64,000 bases of DNA from Comamonas sp. lk (GCA_945925985.1 CAMELV010000001.1:296366-360365); one strand, 5' to 3'; positions 44,741-53,967 are shown, numbered from the stretch's first letter. Notes: generated by a model from the letters alone, not told the origin. Numbers and translations are program-made.

Positions 44741-45630
44741 CGGCTGCGCCTCGGGTTAAGCACGTAGCGCACCTGGTCACCCACCAGGTTGATGGCGACC
44801 ACGGTCAGCATCAAGGCAATGCCCGGGTAGATGGAGATCCAGTAGCGGCCCGACAACAGGAACTGAAAACCATTGGAAATGAGCGACCCCAGTGAGGGCT
44901 GTGTCAGCGGCAACCCAAGGCCCAGAAAGGACAGGGTGGCCTCCAGCGCGATGGAGTTCGCGACTTGTACGGTGGCAACCACGATCAAAGGCGGCAGGGC
45001 ATTGGGCAGCAGGTGGCGGAACAGCACGCGCATGGCTGGCAGCGGCGTCGACAGCGCCGCTTCAATGTAGTCCTTGTTGCGTTCGGCGCTGGCCGCGCCA
45101 TGGGCGGTGCGCGCAAAGTAGGCGTACTGCGCCAGCGCCAGGGCCGCCACCAGCTGCGGCAAACCCTGACCGAGTAAAGCCACCAGCACCAGCGCAAGCA
45201 GGATGGCCGGCAAGGAGAGTTGTAGGTCGATCACGCGCATGATGACCGCCTCCAGTCGACCGCCGTAGTAGGCGGCCAACAGGCCCACCACCCCGCCGAG
45301 CATCAGGGCCAGCGTGCCGGCCAATACGCCCACCAACAGGCTGGTGCGCAGGCCGTACAAAATGGCAGAGAAAATGTCCCGCCCAGCGGCATCGGTGCCG
45401 AGCCAGTGCACATAGCCGCCGGGGCCGATTTCGCCCGGCATCAGGCGCGCTGCAGCCAAGTCCAAAGTGGCCTGGTTGTAGGGGTCTTGCGGTGTGATGA
45501 GGGGTGACAGCACGGCAGCCAGGATCACCATAGCGATCACCGCCAGGGCCACCACAGCGACCCGGCTTTGCCGGTAGTCGGCCCAGAAGTTGGCGAGCCG
45601 GCTCCAACGGGTCTCAAGGGCCAGGCTCAT
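44737..45630 (-). CDS. Peptide-type ABC transporter permease (DppC-like)
   Basis: The protein of 297 residues starts at ATG 45628-45630. It has an N-terminal helix with VALAVIAMVILAAVLSPLI, then HWLGTDAAGRDIFSAILYG, the DppC/OppC hallmark, and an EAA-type loop in AALSTPLPAMRVLFRHLLPN. About six membrane helices are expected. It forms the translocation channel with the DppB-like protein. The stop overlaps the DppD start and the start overlaps the DppB stop, so all genes are coupled in one operon. Confidence 0.92.
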   Translation of the reverse strand: MSLALETRWSRLANFWADYRQSRVAVVALAVIAMVILAAVLSPLITPQDPYNQATLDLAAARLMPGEIGPGGYVHWLGTDAAGRDIFSAILYGLRTSLLVGVLAGTLALMLGGVVGLLAAYYGGRLEAVIMRVIDLQLSLPAILLALVLVALLGQGLPQLVAALALAQYAYFARTAHGAASAERNKDYIEAALSTPLPAMRVLFRHLLPNALPPLIVVATVQVANSIALEATLSFLGLGLPLTQPSLGSLISNGFQFLLSGRYWISIYPGIALMLTVVAINLVGDQVRYVLNPRRSR

Positions 45631-46601
45631 TGCGCGGCCTTGATCCGGATGCGGGGATCGAGCTGGCCGTAGATCAGGTCCACCACAAAATTGATCAACA
45701 CAAACAGCACGACGACCAGCACCAGGTAAGCCACCATCACCGGGCGGTCCAGCACCGTGATGGAGTCGATGATCAGTTTGCCCATGCCGGGCCAATTAAA
45801 GACAGTTTCGGTCACCACCGCAAACGCCAGTGTGGAGCCGAACTCCAGACCGAACACGGTCACGATGGGGATGGAAATGTTTTTCAAGACATGCAGACCG
45901 AGTACCTTGGACTCAGATAAGCCCTGGGCCCGGGCAAAGCGCACATAGTCAGAGCTCATCACTTCGACCGTGCCGGCCCGAGCCAGGCGGATCAACAGGC
46001 CCAGCTTGAACAGTGCCAGGTTGAACGCCGGCAGCACCAGATGGCTCAGACCTTCCAGCGAGCCAATCGACAGTTTCATGCCCAGCATTTCCGTCACCGG
46101 CCCGCGCCCACCCGAAGGCAGCCAGCGCAGTTCCACCGCAAAGCCCATGATCAGCAGCAGACCGACCCAGAAGGTCGGAACACTGAAGCCCAGTACTGAC
46201 ACCCCCATGATCACTTTGGACGAGACCGCATCGGGCTTGTAGCCTGCCCAGATGCCCAGCGGTATGCCCAGCAGCGTCGCGATCAGCATGGCAGACACCG
46301 CCAGCTCCAGCGTGGCCGGCAGCCGCGAAAAGATCAGGCCGAACACTGGCAGCCGGTAAATGAAGGATTCCCCCATGTCCCCTTGCAGCAGGTTGCCCAT
46401 GAAGATGAAATACTGCGCGTACAGGGGTCGGTCAAACCCATAGCGCTGGATCAGGCTTTCACGCAGCGCTTGGCTGGAGGCCGGATCGATCATGACGTCG
46501 ATCGGGTTGCCGATGGCGTACACCCCGACAAACACCAGCATCGACATTGCCACGACGACCAGCACCGCCTGCAACAGGCGCTGTATGAAAAACCCGATCA
46601 T
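45627..46601 (-). CDS. Peptide-type ABC transporter permease (DppB-like)
   Basis: The 324-residue protein has six or so hydrophobic helices beginning LLQAVLVVVAMSMLVFVGVY and the conserved DppB loop SSDYVRFARAQGLSESKVLG with FNWPGMGKLIIDSI. This is the usual BPD_transp_1 pattern of dipeptide and glutathione importers. It follows the binding-protein gene by 13 bases. The signature near MIGFFIQRLLQAVL is the usual N-terminal helix. Substrate selection resides mainly in the binding protein, so this gene does not narrow the substrate. Confidence 0.92.
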   Translation of the reverse strand: MIGFFIQRLLQAVLVVVAMSMLVFVGVYAIGNPIDVMIDPASSQALRESLIQRYGFDRPLYAQYFIFMGNLLQGDMGESFIYRLPVFGLIFSRLPATLELAVSAMLIATLLGIPLGIWAGYKPDAVSSKVIMGVSVLGFSVPTFWVGLLLIMGFAVELRWLPSGGRGPVTEMLGMKLSIGSLEGLSHLVLPAFNLALFKLGLLIRLARAGTVEVMSSDYVRFARAQGLSESKVLGLHVLKNISIPIVTVFGLEFGSTLAFAVVTETVFNWPGMGKLIIDSITVLDRPVMVAYLVLVVVLFVLINFVVDLIYGQLDPRIRIKAAQ

Positions 46602-46614
46602 GTTGGCCGAAGGA

Positions 46615-48198
46615 TCAACGCTTGGGCTTGATCTCGTAGGCCAGGGTTTCCTGGTCCATGCGTGCGGGAATCGTCATCATGCCGGCTTTGGAGGCCCAGA
46701 TGGTCTGCAACTGCACGGTCGGGATCAGCGCACGGTCGGTCATGGACAGCTCAGAGGCCTTCTCGAACAAGGCGCGGCGCTTGTTGTCGTCCATGGTGCG
46801 GCTGCCTTCTTCCAGCAGCTTGTCAACAGCCGGGTTAGAGTAGCCCTGCTTGTTGAAGGCACCCAGGCCCATGGCTGCATCGGCTGTGTGCACCAAAGAC
46901 CCGTAGGTGTAGCTGGCTTCACCCGTGAGGGTGCCCCATCCGCTCATCCACAGGCTGTACTCGCCCTTTTGTTGCGCCGGGAAAAACACCGTGCCGTTGA
47001 GGGCGTTGGCGTTGACCTTCAGGCCAGCCCGCGCCCACATCTGCGACAGCGCCTCGCAAACCGCAGAGTCGCCTGGCAAGCGGTTGTTGGTGCAGAAAAA
47101 ATCGATCTCGAAACCTTTCGGATAACCGGCGTCGGTCAACAACTGCTTGGCCTTGTTGACATCAAACGGCCGCTCGGGCAGGTTCTTGCTGCCGCCGAAA
47201 AAGTTGGCTGGCATCAGCTGGTTGGCAGGCCGGCCGAGCCCGTCGAGCACGATGCGGACCAGGGTCCGACGGTCGATGGCCAGGTCCATGGCCTCACGCA
47301 CCCGGGCGTCACGCAGGGGGTTGGCTGCTATCTCTTTGCCGTCGACCTTGACGGGCTTGGGCAGGGTTTCTTTGACGTTTGGCGTGATGTTAAGGATGTA
47401 CACCGTGTCGGCGATAAAGGTATCAACCGATTTGTCACGCTGGAGCGAGGCATAGTCGGTTGCCGGCACGTAATTGACCAGATCAACCTGGCCTGACTTC
47501 AAAGCCGCCATGCGCGCTGGATCACTCGGAATTTCTTTGCGAATCACCTGCTCCCAGTGCTGTTTTTCGCCCCAGTAGCCGTCAAAGCGTTTCATGACCA
47601 TGTCACCCTTGGGCGCCCAGGACACAAAGCGGTAAGGGCCGGTGCCAATCGCGGCCTTGCCCGAATTGAATTGCTCGTTGCGGGCTTCCATGCCAATGGA
47701 CTTGGGCACCACAAACAGCCGGATGAAGTCGTTAGGCAGGGTAGGGGCCGCTGCCTTGGTCCTGACATGCAGCGTGTACTTGTCAACCACCCTGGTATCT
47801 CTGACCTGCTTGGTGTAGATCGTCATGCTCATCGGACCGGTGACGACCGGGATGCGATCGATCGAGAACTTGACGTCTTCCGCAGTCAGCTCTGAGCCGT
47901 CGTGAAACTTGACGCCCTGGCGAATCTTGAACTCCCAGGTGGTCTCATCCACTGGCTTCCAGGACACCGCCAGGCCGGGTTTGAGCTGGAGTTTGTCGTC
48001 GGCCATGACCACGGTGTCAAACACGTGCCTTAAGGCCTCGGCTTGCCCGCCCAGGGTGGACCAATGCGGGTCCATGGAATCCGGGCCGGCCCGAACGCCC
48101 ATCGTCAGCGTTTGTGCCGACACGGTGCCGCCGAGCATGGCGGCGGCAATCAGCCCTGCCAGGGCAAGGTGCTTGCTTTGCTTCACAATTGGCTTCAT
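46615..48198 (-). CDS. Peptide-type ABC transporter periplasmic binding protein
   Basis: The 527-residue SBP_bac_5 protein has a signal peptide (KHLALAGLIAAAMLGGTVSAQ given in part, cleavage after SAQ) and the family opening TLTMGVRAGPDSMDPHWSTL. It continues with TWEFKIRQGVKFHDGSELTAED and IGTGPYRFVSWAPKGDMVMK. It captures a peptide or other oligomer in the periplasm and delivers it to the DppBCDF-like importer. It heads the operon and is divergent from the GntR regulator gene, so it is probably controlled by that regulator. The ligand is not inferable by eye. Confidence 0.92.
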   Translation of the reverse strand: MKPIVKQSKHLALAGLIAAAMLGGTVSAQTLTMGVRAGPDSMDPHWSTLGGQAEALRHVFDTVVMADDKLQLKPGLAVSWKPVDETTWEFKIRQGVKFHDGSELTAEDVKFSIDRIPVVTGPMSMTIYTKQVRDTRVVDKYTLHVRTKAAAPTLPNDFIRLFVVPKSIGMEARNEQFNSGKAAIGTGPYRFVSWAPKGDMVMKRFDGYWGEKQHWEQVIRKEIPSDPARMAALKSGQVDLVNYVPATDYASLQRDKSVDTFIADTVYILNITPNVKETLPKPVKVDGKEIAANPLRDARVREAMDLAIDRRTLVRIVLDGLGRPANQLMPANFFGGSKNLPERPFDVNKAKQLLTDAGYPKGFEIDFFCTNNRLPGDSAVCEALSQMWARAGLKVNANALNGTVFFPAQQKGEYSLWMSGWGTLTGEASYTYGSLVHTADAAMGLGAFNKQGYSNPAVDKLLEEGSRTMDDNKRRALFEKASELSMTDRALIPTVQLQTIWASKAGMMTIPARMDQETLAYEIKPKR

Positions 48199-48224
48199 CA
48201 GATACTCCTGTTTGTTTTAATTAC

Positions 48225-48345
48225 ACTGTACAACGCGTTCCAGCCCACACTGTTCTACAAAACTATAACATAGGCTGTGCACGCATTGGCTCATCAAATT
48301 ACCAATGGTCCCATGGGGTCAACCGTTCTATACTGATGGTACAGT
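48225..48345. promoter_or_regulatory. Divergent control region with inverted ACTGTAC/GTACAGT boxes
   Basis: The 181-base gap between the divergent binding-protein and GntR genes holds ACTGTAC at 48225-48231 and its reverse complement GTACAGT at 48339-48345. These flank the AT-rich centre and could be operators for the adjacent GntR protein. Confidence 0.4.
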
Positions 48346-48379
48346 CTCGTGTCGAGGCAGGGCTACAGCATAGGAGACC

Positions 48380-49456
48380 ATGAAAAACCGCAGAGCTGCA
48401 CAAGCAGGAGCCGGCACTGGCAGCCAGGGATCAGGTGCGCCGACAGCGCGACTGCTGGTGGACCTGGCTGAGTCCCTGGACCGCAGCTTACCGGTTCCTT
48501 TAGGGACGCAACTGCGCGGCTTGATCGAGTTTGGCATTGCACTGGGCGAACTCCCGCCGGGGCAACGGCTGCCTTCCGTGCGCGAGCTGGCGGCGCGCGC
48601 CAATGTGGCCCCGATGACGGTGGCGACGGTGTACACCGAGTTGCGCTTGTCAGGCCTGATCGAAACCAAGCCAGGCGCCGGCACCTACGTGGCCGACGGT
48701 CACCGCAGCGATGGCCTGCGCTCAACGGCCATGCGGACACTGCAACGCAGGGTTGACCGCTTGCTGCGGGAGGCCGAAGCGCTGGGCCTGGCGCCGTCTT
48801 TGGTGGCGTCCCTGGTTAACGCACGGGTGGCGCGCAGCCGTACCACAAGCCGTGCCCTGCGCCTGGTGATGGTGGGCAATTTTCTTGATACCACCCAAAA
48901 ATACGCAGACCGGATCAGCACCTACCTGAGAGAGGGCGACACAATCACGGCCACCACCCTGGAGGCCTTGCAGCAAGTCACAGGGGGGGAGTTTCCCTAC
49001 GACATCTGCGTGACGCTGGCGCATCGTCGCGGCGAGTTGGAGGACAGGCTGCCGTTAGGCGTGCCAGTGGTCGGCTTGAGCTTCATCCCGGCCGAAGAAA
49101 CCCGGGCACTGCTGGCGTCCATTGACCCATTGGCGCGGGTCGGCATTGTGTCGGTCTACCCCGAGTTCATGGCGCTGATGAAGCTGGGTGTGCTGCGCTT
49201 CACCCCCCATGTCGCCAACCCCGAGTTGCGCTTGATGACCGCGCCAGACCTGCAGGCTTTTTTGACCGGTGTCGACGTGCTGGTGTACGCCAGTGGCGCG
49301 GGTGAGATATTGCGCCATTGGCCGGCGGGCCGGCAGGCGATTGAGTTTCGTTACGTGCCTGACCCCCATGCCATCGAACAGACACTTATCCCCGCCGTCG
49401 AAAGGCTGCGCAGTCAAATTGCGTTTCAAAAGGAAAGAACCCATGAAGATCAGTGA
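48380..49456 (+). CDS. GntR-family transcriptional regulator with a large effector domain
   Basis: The 358-residue protein has an N-terminal GntR winged helix (residues about 38-106: LRGLIEFGIALGELPPGQRL, PSVRELAARANVAPMTVATV, GLIETKPGAGTYV). A C-terminal domain of about 200 residues follows, looking like a periplasmic-binding-protein or LacI-type sensor (LVMVGNFLDTTQKYADRIS, ARVGIVSVYPEFMALM). It is divergent from the ABC operon and upstream of the creatininase, PanE-like, SDR and isoaspartyl peptidase genes, and so probably controls both. The effector may be the imported compound. Confidence 0.85.
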   Translation: MKNRRAAQAGAGTGSQGSGAPTARLLVDLAESLDRSLPVPLGTQLRGLIEFGIALGELPPGQRLPSVRELAARANVAPMTVATVYTELRLSGLIETKPGAGTYVADGHRSDGLRSTAMRTLQRRVDRLLREAEALGLAPSLVASLVNARVARSRTTSRALRLVMVGNFLDTTQKYADRISTYLREGDTITATTLEALQQVTGGEFPYDICVTLAHRRGELEDRLPLGVPVVGLSFIPAEETRALLASIDPLARVGIVSVYPEFMALMKLGVLRFTPHVANPELRLMTAPDLQAFLTGVDVLVYASGAGEILRHWPAGRQAIEFRYVPDPHAIEQTLIPAVERLRSQIAFQKERTHEDQ

Positions 49457-50138
49457 CATGAATTGGCTCCAGGTCGAACAGTACCTGGCCACAGATGACC
49501 GTGCCGTGGTGCCCATCGGCAGCACTGAGCAGCACGCCTATCTCAGCCTGTCGGTGGACAGCATCTTGAGCGAAAGGGTGGCCGCGGATGCCGCGCTGCC
49601 ACTGAACATTCCCGTGTTCCCGGTGCTGGCCTATGGCATCACGCCCTATTTCATGGCCTATCCCGGCACGGTATCGCTGCGCACCGAGACCTACCAAAAC
49701 CTGCTGACCGATATTCTGGATAGCCTGCGCAGCACCGGCTTCAAGCGCATCCTGCTGGTCAATGGCCATGGCGGCAACGCGCCCGGTCTGATCGCCGTCA
49801 ACGCCTGGTTGGAGGCCAACCCGGGGTGCAAGGTGCGCATCCACAATTGGTGGAATGCACCCAAAACGTTTGCCAAGGTCAAGGAGATTGATCCGGTGGC
49901 CTCGCACGCGTCCTGGATGGAAAACTTTCCCTGCACCCGCTTGGCGGGTGTGGTCCAGCCCGACCTGCAAAAGCCAATGGTCGACCTGGCCCTGATGCGC
50001 ACGCTTGGCCCGACCGGCGTGCGCGAGCTGATCGGCGATGGCAATTTTGGCGGCTGCTACCAGCGCTCGGACGACGATATGAATGCTGTCTGGTCGGTGG
50101 CAGTGGAAGAAACACGTACCTTGATCGACGCCCTGTGA
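49443..50138 (+). CDS. Creatininase-family amidohydrolase
   Basis: The protein of 231 residues starts at ATG 49443 overlapping the GntR gene by 14 bases. It has VVPIGSTEQHAYLSLSVDS, with metal ligands Glu29, His31 and Asp39, and LLVNGHGGNAPG with a further His109. These match the creatininase fold, whose members hydrolyse cyclic or linear amides (creatinine, formamides). The HxYL variation replaces the usual GPHLP. In this operon it may open an amide in a compound imported by the ABC system. Substrate is unknown. Confidence 0.85.
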   Translation: MKISDMNWLQVEQYLATDDRAVVPIGSTEQHAYLSLSVDSILSERVAADAALPLNIPVFPVLAYGITPYFMAYPGTVSLRTETYQNLLTDILDSLRSTGFKRILLVNGHGGNAPGLIAVNAWLEANPGCKVRIHNWWNAPKTFAKVKEIDPVASHASWMENFPCTRLAGVVQPDLQKPMVDLALMRTLGPTGVRELIGDGNFGGCYQRSDDDMNAVWSVAVEETRTLIDAL

Positions 50139-50152
50139 ACCAAAGCGCACAC

Positions 50153-51169
50153 ATGAAACAAGACACTATTTTGATCTGGGGCGCCGGCGCCGTTGGCGGC
50201 ACACTGGGCGCGTATTTGGCCCGCGCCGGTGAAGACGTCCTGCTGGTGGACATTGCAGAGGACCACGTAGACGCCATGAACCGTGACGGCCTCGCCATTG
50301 AGGGGCCGGTAGAGTGCTTCACCCAAGGTGTGCGGGCGGCAACGCCAGCCCAGGTGAGCGGTACCTTTAACCGGGTCATCCTGGCGGTCAAAGCCCATCA
50401 CACGCATCAAGCGGTGCTTGCCCTCAAACCTCATCTGGCCAACGAGGGCTCGGTACTTTCAGCGCAAAACGGTCTCAACGAACTGGTCATTGCAGAGGCG
50501 GTCGGCGCCGAGCGAACCGTGGGCTGCTTTGTTAATTTTGGTGCTGACTGGCTGGGGCCGGGGCGTATCCTGCTGGGCAACCGGGCCACCGTGGCGCTGG
50601 GCGAGCTTGATGGCCGGGCCACTGCACGCGCGGCGGATTACCACCGACTGCTGCAACTGTTTGAGCCCGATGCGGTGCACACGCCCAATATCTGGGGCTA
50701 CCTGTGGGGCAAGCTCGGCTATGGTGCGATCCTGTTTGCCACCGCGCTGACCGATGCCTCGATGTCGGACAACCTGGCCTCCGAACCGCACTTCTCCGTG
50801 TTCCACCGCCTGGGTCGCGAGGTGATGGCGGTGGCACTGCAGCAGGGGGTGACGCCTTTGGGTTTCAACGGTTTCGATCCAGTCGCCTTCATGCCTGACG
50901 CGCCAGAGGCGCTGGCCCGACGCTCGGTGGCGGATATGGCCGAGTTCAACCGCCACACCGCCAAGACCCACTCCGGCATCTGGCGCGACCTGGCTATTCG
51001 CAAACGCAAAACTGAAGTCGATGCCCAGATCGCCATCATCTCTCAGATCGGTGCCAAAGGCGGGCTCGCCACGCCCACCATTGACCGCTTGGTCTCGCTG
51101 ATTCACGATATTGAGGAGGGCCGCCGGCCCCAGTCCTGGGCAACGCTTGACTTGCTGGTGGCCGCATGA
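50153..51169 (+). CDS. Ketopantoate reductase (PanE/ApbA) family oxidoreductase
   Basis: The protein of 338 residues begins with TILIWGAGAVGGTLGAYLAR, a Rossmann GxGxxG motif, and continues with VILAVKAHHTHQAVLALKPH, LSAQNGLNE and KLGYGAILFATALTDA. These match the ketopantoate reductase/opine dehydrogenase-like fold. ATG 50153 is preferred; a GTG at 50135 overlaps the previous stop. Members reduce 2-oxoacids or make or break N-(carboxyalkyl) amino acids. Placement in an amide/peptide operon suggests a catabolic role, not pantothenate synthesis. The stop overlaps the SDR start (ATGA). Confidence 0.82.
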   Translation: MKQDTILIWGAGAVGGTLGAYLARAGEDVLLVDIAEDHVDAMNRDGLAIEGPVECFTQGVRAATPAQVSGTFNRVILAVKAHHTHQAVLALKPHLANEGSVLSAQNGLNELVIAEAVGAERTVGCFVNFGADWLGPGRILLGNRATVALGELDGRATARAADYHRLLQLFEPDAVHTPNIWGYLWGKLGYGAILFATALTDASMSDNLASEPHFSVFHRLGREVMAVALQQGVTPLGFNGFDPVAFMPDAPEALARRSVADMAEFNRHTAKTHSGIWRDLAIRKRKTEVDAQIAIISQIGAKGGLATPTIDRLVSLIHDIEEGRRPQSWATLDLLVAA

Positions 51170-51921
51170 ACTTGAATCTTTCGGGCCGCCGGGCCATTGT
51201 GACGGGTGCTGCGCAGGGCATCGGACTGAGCATCGTGCAGGCCTTCGTGGCCGAAGGCTTGCAGGTGGCGGCGTTTGACATCGACGGCACGGGTCTGGAG
51301 TCTGCGCGTGCAGCCGGTGCCAGCCTGACCACCACCATCGATCTGGCGGAGCGCGCCAGCGTGGCCGAAGCCGTCAACGGTGCAGCCAAGCAATTAGGCG
51401 GCCTCGACATTTTGGTGAATTGCGCAGGGGGTGTACGCGGACAGGTCGGACGCCCGATTGAAGACATCACCGAGCAGGACTGGCTGGTGGTGTTTGAAGC
51501 CAATGTGCACGGCGCCTTTTGGTGTGCCCAAGCCAGTGCCGGCCACATGAAGCAGGGCAGCTTTGGCCGCATCATCAATATCTCTTCTGGCGCCGGCCTG
51601 CGCCCCAGCCTCACCGGGATACAGGCCTACACGGCCTCCAAGCACGCGCTGGTCGGGCTGACCAAGCAACTCAGTCTGGAGCTTGGGCCGCATGGCATCA
51701 CCGTCAACAGTGTGGCACCGGGTTTTGTGTTGTCCAATCCGTCGACCCAACGCCAGTGGGAGAGCTACGGGCCAGACGGCCAGCAGCGCCTGCTCGACAG
51801 CATCCACACCAAGCGCCTGGGCCGACCGCAAGACATTGCCAACGCGGTGACTTTCCTGGCCTCGGATGCGGCCAGCTGGGTTTCTGGCCAGGTGCTCAGC
51901 GTGGACGGTGGGCGTTCCTGA
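51166..51921 (+). CDS. Short-chain dehydrogenase/reductase (FabG-like)
   Basis: The 251-residue classical SDR has the cofactor motif TGAAQGIGLSIVQAF, NCAGG in place of NNAG, and catalytic Ser/Tyr/Lys in NISSGAGLRPSLTGIQAYTA and ASKHALVGLTKQL. The C-terminus ends WVSGQVLSVDGGRS, the usual tail. It probably oxidises a hydroxyl group of a catabolic intermediate with NAD(P). It is coupled to the PanE-like gene by ATGA overlap. The substrate cannot be inferred. Confidence 0.9.
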   Translation: MNLNLSGRRAIVTGAAQGIGLSIVQAFVAEGLQVAAFDIDGTGLESARAAGASLTTTIDLAERASVAEAVNGAAKQLGGLDILVNCAGGVRGQVGRPIEDITEQDWLVVFEANVHGAFWCAQASAGHMKQGSFGRIINISSGAGLRPSLTGIQAYTASKHALVGLTKQLSLELGPHGITVNSVAPGFVLSNPSTQRQWESYGPDGQQRLLDSIHTKRLGRPQDIANAVTFLASDAASWVSGQVLSVDGGRS

Positions 51922-51969
51922 GGCGCCAAGCTGCTGACCTACTTAATCCAACCTTGACGCCTGTCCGCC

Positions 51970-52962
51970 ATGACTCAAAATTTACTGCCCCCATCCGCAT
52001 TCAGTCTGGCCGTGCACGGTGGTGCCGGCACCATTCTGCGCAGCACCATGACCCCGGCCCGCGAAGCGGCCTACCACGCCGGCTTGCGCCGGGCCCTGGA
52101 GGCCGGACAGTTGGTGCTGGCTGCCGGTGGCGCCGCAGTGGATGCCGTCACCGCCGCTGTGATGGCGCTGGAGGATGAGCCGCTGTTCAATGCCGGCCGC
52201 GGGGCGGTGTTCACCAGCGCCGGCAAGCAAGAAATGGATGCTGCCATCATGGACGGCCGGGATCGGGCTGCGGGTGCGGTGGCCGGCATCTGCGGGCCGC
52301 GTAACCCCATTCTGGCGGCGCGCGCGGTGATGGCGCATACCGAGCATGTGCTGCTGATTGGCGAGAGTGCATTGGCGTTTTGTCGGGCGCAAGGTCTTGT
52401 CTTCGAGGAAACCTCCTATTTCTTTACCGAGGCCCGCTGGCAGGCCCTGCAGGACACCTTGGCCATGCGCCAGGCCGGCGTGGACAACCAGGATGCGTCG
52501 CGCAAGCACGGCACCGTGGGCGCGGTGGCTCGCGACAGCCACGGCCACCTGGCAGCGGCCACCTCCACCGGCGGTATGACAGCCAAAATGCCCGGGCGGG
52601 TGGGTGACACCCCGGTGATCGGTGCCGGCACCTGGGCCGATGATGAGACCTGCGCCCTGTCCGGCACGGGCAACGGCGAGGTTTTTATCCGCTATGCCGC
52701 CTGTCATGAAATTTCCGCCAGGATGCGCCATGCTGGTCAAACTCTGGCCCAGGCCGCGCAGGGCGTGGTGATGGATGTTCTGGCACCCCATGGCGGTTCA
52801 GGCGGCATCATCGCGGTGGACCGACATGGCGGTGTATCGCTGCCGTTCAACTGCGCCGGCATGTACCGGGGTGTTGTTCAGGCCGATGGCGTCTTGCGCA
52901 CGGCCATTTACGACGAGCCGCTGGTGGACTATGCCGCCGTGACCGGCGGCAACAAGCCGTAG
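51970..52962 (+). CDS. iaaA: Isoaspartyl peptidase/L-asparaginase (Ntn-hydrolase)
   Basis: The 330-residue protein is an N-terminal nucleophile hydrolase that self-cleaves before Thr182 (KHGTVGAVARDSHGHLA). Other marks are AVHGGAGTILRS, LFNAGRGAVFTSAGKQEMDA and ATSTGGMTAKMPGRVGDTP, plus CALSGTGNGEVFIR. It removes isoaspartyl residues from dipeptides and can split asparagine. In E. coli iaaA stands with the gsiABCD glutathione importer, a similar pairing to the peptide-type ABC genes here. The gene overlaps the convergent monooxygenase-like gene by 34 bases. Confidence 0.93.
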   Translation: MTQNLLPPSAFSLAVHGGAGTILRSTMTPAREAAYHAGLRRALEAGQLVLAAGGAAVDAVTAAVMALEDEPLFNAGRGAVFTSAGKQEMDAAIMDGRDRAAGAVAGICGPRNPILAARAVMAHTEHVLLIGESALAFCRAQGLVFEETSYFFTEARWQALQDTLAMRQAGVDNQDASRKHGTVGAVARDSHGHLAAATSTGGMTAKMPGRVGDTPVIGAGTWADDETCALSGTGNGEVFIRYAACHEISARMRHAGQTLAQAAQGVVMDVLAPHGGSGGIIAVDRHGGVSLPFNCAGMYRGVVQADGVLRTAIYDEPLVDYAAVTGGNKP

Positions 52963-53267
52963 GCCTGCAGGCGCCGTTCGCGCACAAAGCCTTCAATGGC
53001 TGCAGCGAAGGTCTTGAAGTGCGGCGAGGCCAGATGGGCGGCAAAAGCCGCTTCATCGTCATAAATTTCGTACAGGGCCACGGTGGCGCGGCCTGGCGTC
53101 GGCAGCAACACATCAAAGCGGTGGCAGCCCGGCTCATTGGCCAATGACGCTGCGGCATTGATGCGCACCAATCGGATGAACTGAGCCAGATGCTCTGGGT
53201 GGATATCAAACTCGACCCAGATCACATAGGCTGATGTGGCGTTGGCGTTGGCGGCAGGCTGGTTCAT
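52929..53267 (-). CDS. Antibiotic biosynthesis monooxygenase (ABM, YgiN-like) domain protein
   Basis: The 112-residue ABM-fold protein has YVIWVEFDIHPEHLAQFIRL and EPGCHRFDVLLPTPGRATVA with FALYEIYDDEAAFAAH-like wording (ALYEIYDDEAAFAAHLASP). The family comprises small dimeric heme-independent monooxygenases or quinol-binding proteins. It is convergent and overlaps the 3' end of iaaA. It may be independent of the operon. ATG at 53265-53267 is used. The N-terminal ten residues (ANANAT) are low complexity. Confidence 0.8.
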   Translation of the reverse strand: MNQPAANANATSAYVIWVEFDIHPEHLAQFIRLVRINAAASLANEPGCHRFDVLLPTPGRATVALYEIYDDEAAFAAHLASPHFKTFAAAIEGFVRERRLQAYGLLPPVTAA

Positions 53268-53295
53268 GCGGGCAATCCTAAGTTGGAAAAGACGT

Positions 53296-53859
53296 TTACA
53301 GCAGCCCGAAACGGGCCACGATGCGGTCCGGCTCGATGCGGACCGATTTCAGGGTCTGGCGGGCTGCCTGCTCTTTCAGCGAGCCATCGGTCTTGAGGCT
53401 GTAGACAGGGGTCTTGCTGAAACTGGCGGCCAACTGGCGGGTGATCGCCGCTCGGGCAGCGCCTTCCATGGCTTTGGGAAGCAGGGGTGCCGTCACGGCG
53501 TCAAGTTGCGGCGCCTCCAGAAAAAAGGCTTTTTGCGCGTCGTCATATCGCAGGCCGGAGGAGCCCTTCACACTCGCCGGCATGGCGGGCAGGCCCACCA
53601 CCTTGATCGACAGCTGGGCCGCAATGCCGATGCGCTCTGGCGGCTGGCCCAGTTTGACCTGCGGCTGCCCCGTGACAGAGACCACCACAAGGCCATCCAG
53701 CAGCCGGGTACTCATGTCGGCCTTGTTCAAGGCCGCCTGCAGTTCGCGTTCGGTGAAGCTCAGTTCTATTTCAGCGGGTTTGCCGCCGGCACAGGCGGCC
53801 AGTAGCAGGGCGATGGCCAAGCCAACCCAGCCTAACGCCGCGGAGAGATGTTTTGGCAT
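53296..53859 (-). CDS. DUF1439 lipoprotein
   Basis: The protein of 187 residues starts at ATG 53857-53859 with a lipoprotein signal: a hydrophobic stretch (GWVGLAIALLLAACAGG) whose LAAC box predicts lipidation at the cysteine near residue 23. The remainder (FTERELQAALNKADMSTRLL, VTGQPQVKLGQPPERIGIA) resembles DUF1439 proteins such as YceB. It should be exported and anchored in the outer membrane. Its role is unknown. Longer frame readings upstream are rejected because they are not preceded by a signal. Confidence 0.8.
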   Translation of the reverse strand: MPKHLSAALGWVGLAIALLLAACAGGKPAEIELSFTERELQAALNKADMSTRLLDGLVVVSVTGQPQVKLGQPPERIGIAAQLSIKVVGLPAMPASVKGSSGLRYDDAQKAFFLEAPQLDAVTAPLLPKAMEGAARAAITRQLAASFSKTPVYSLKTDGSLKEQAARQTLKSVRIEPDRIVARFGLL

Positions 53860-53967
53860 GGAGATCCTATTTCTTTGCGTCGATATTGGCATTATCTGGC
53901 GGCACTGCGGCCTTTCAATGGTTAGCGGCGCTTGATGCTGTCGAAAATCTCGCGCTGGCGGGCGATC

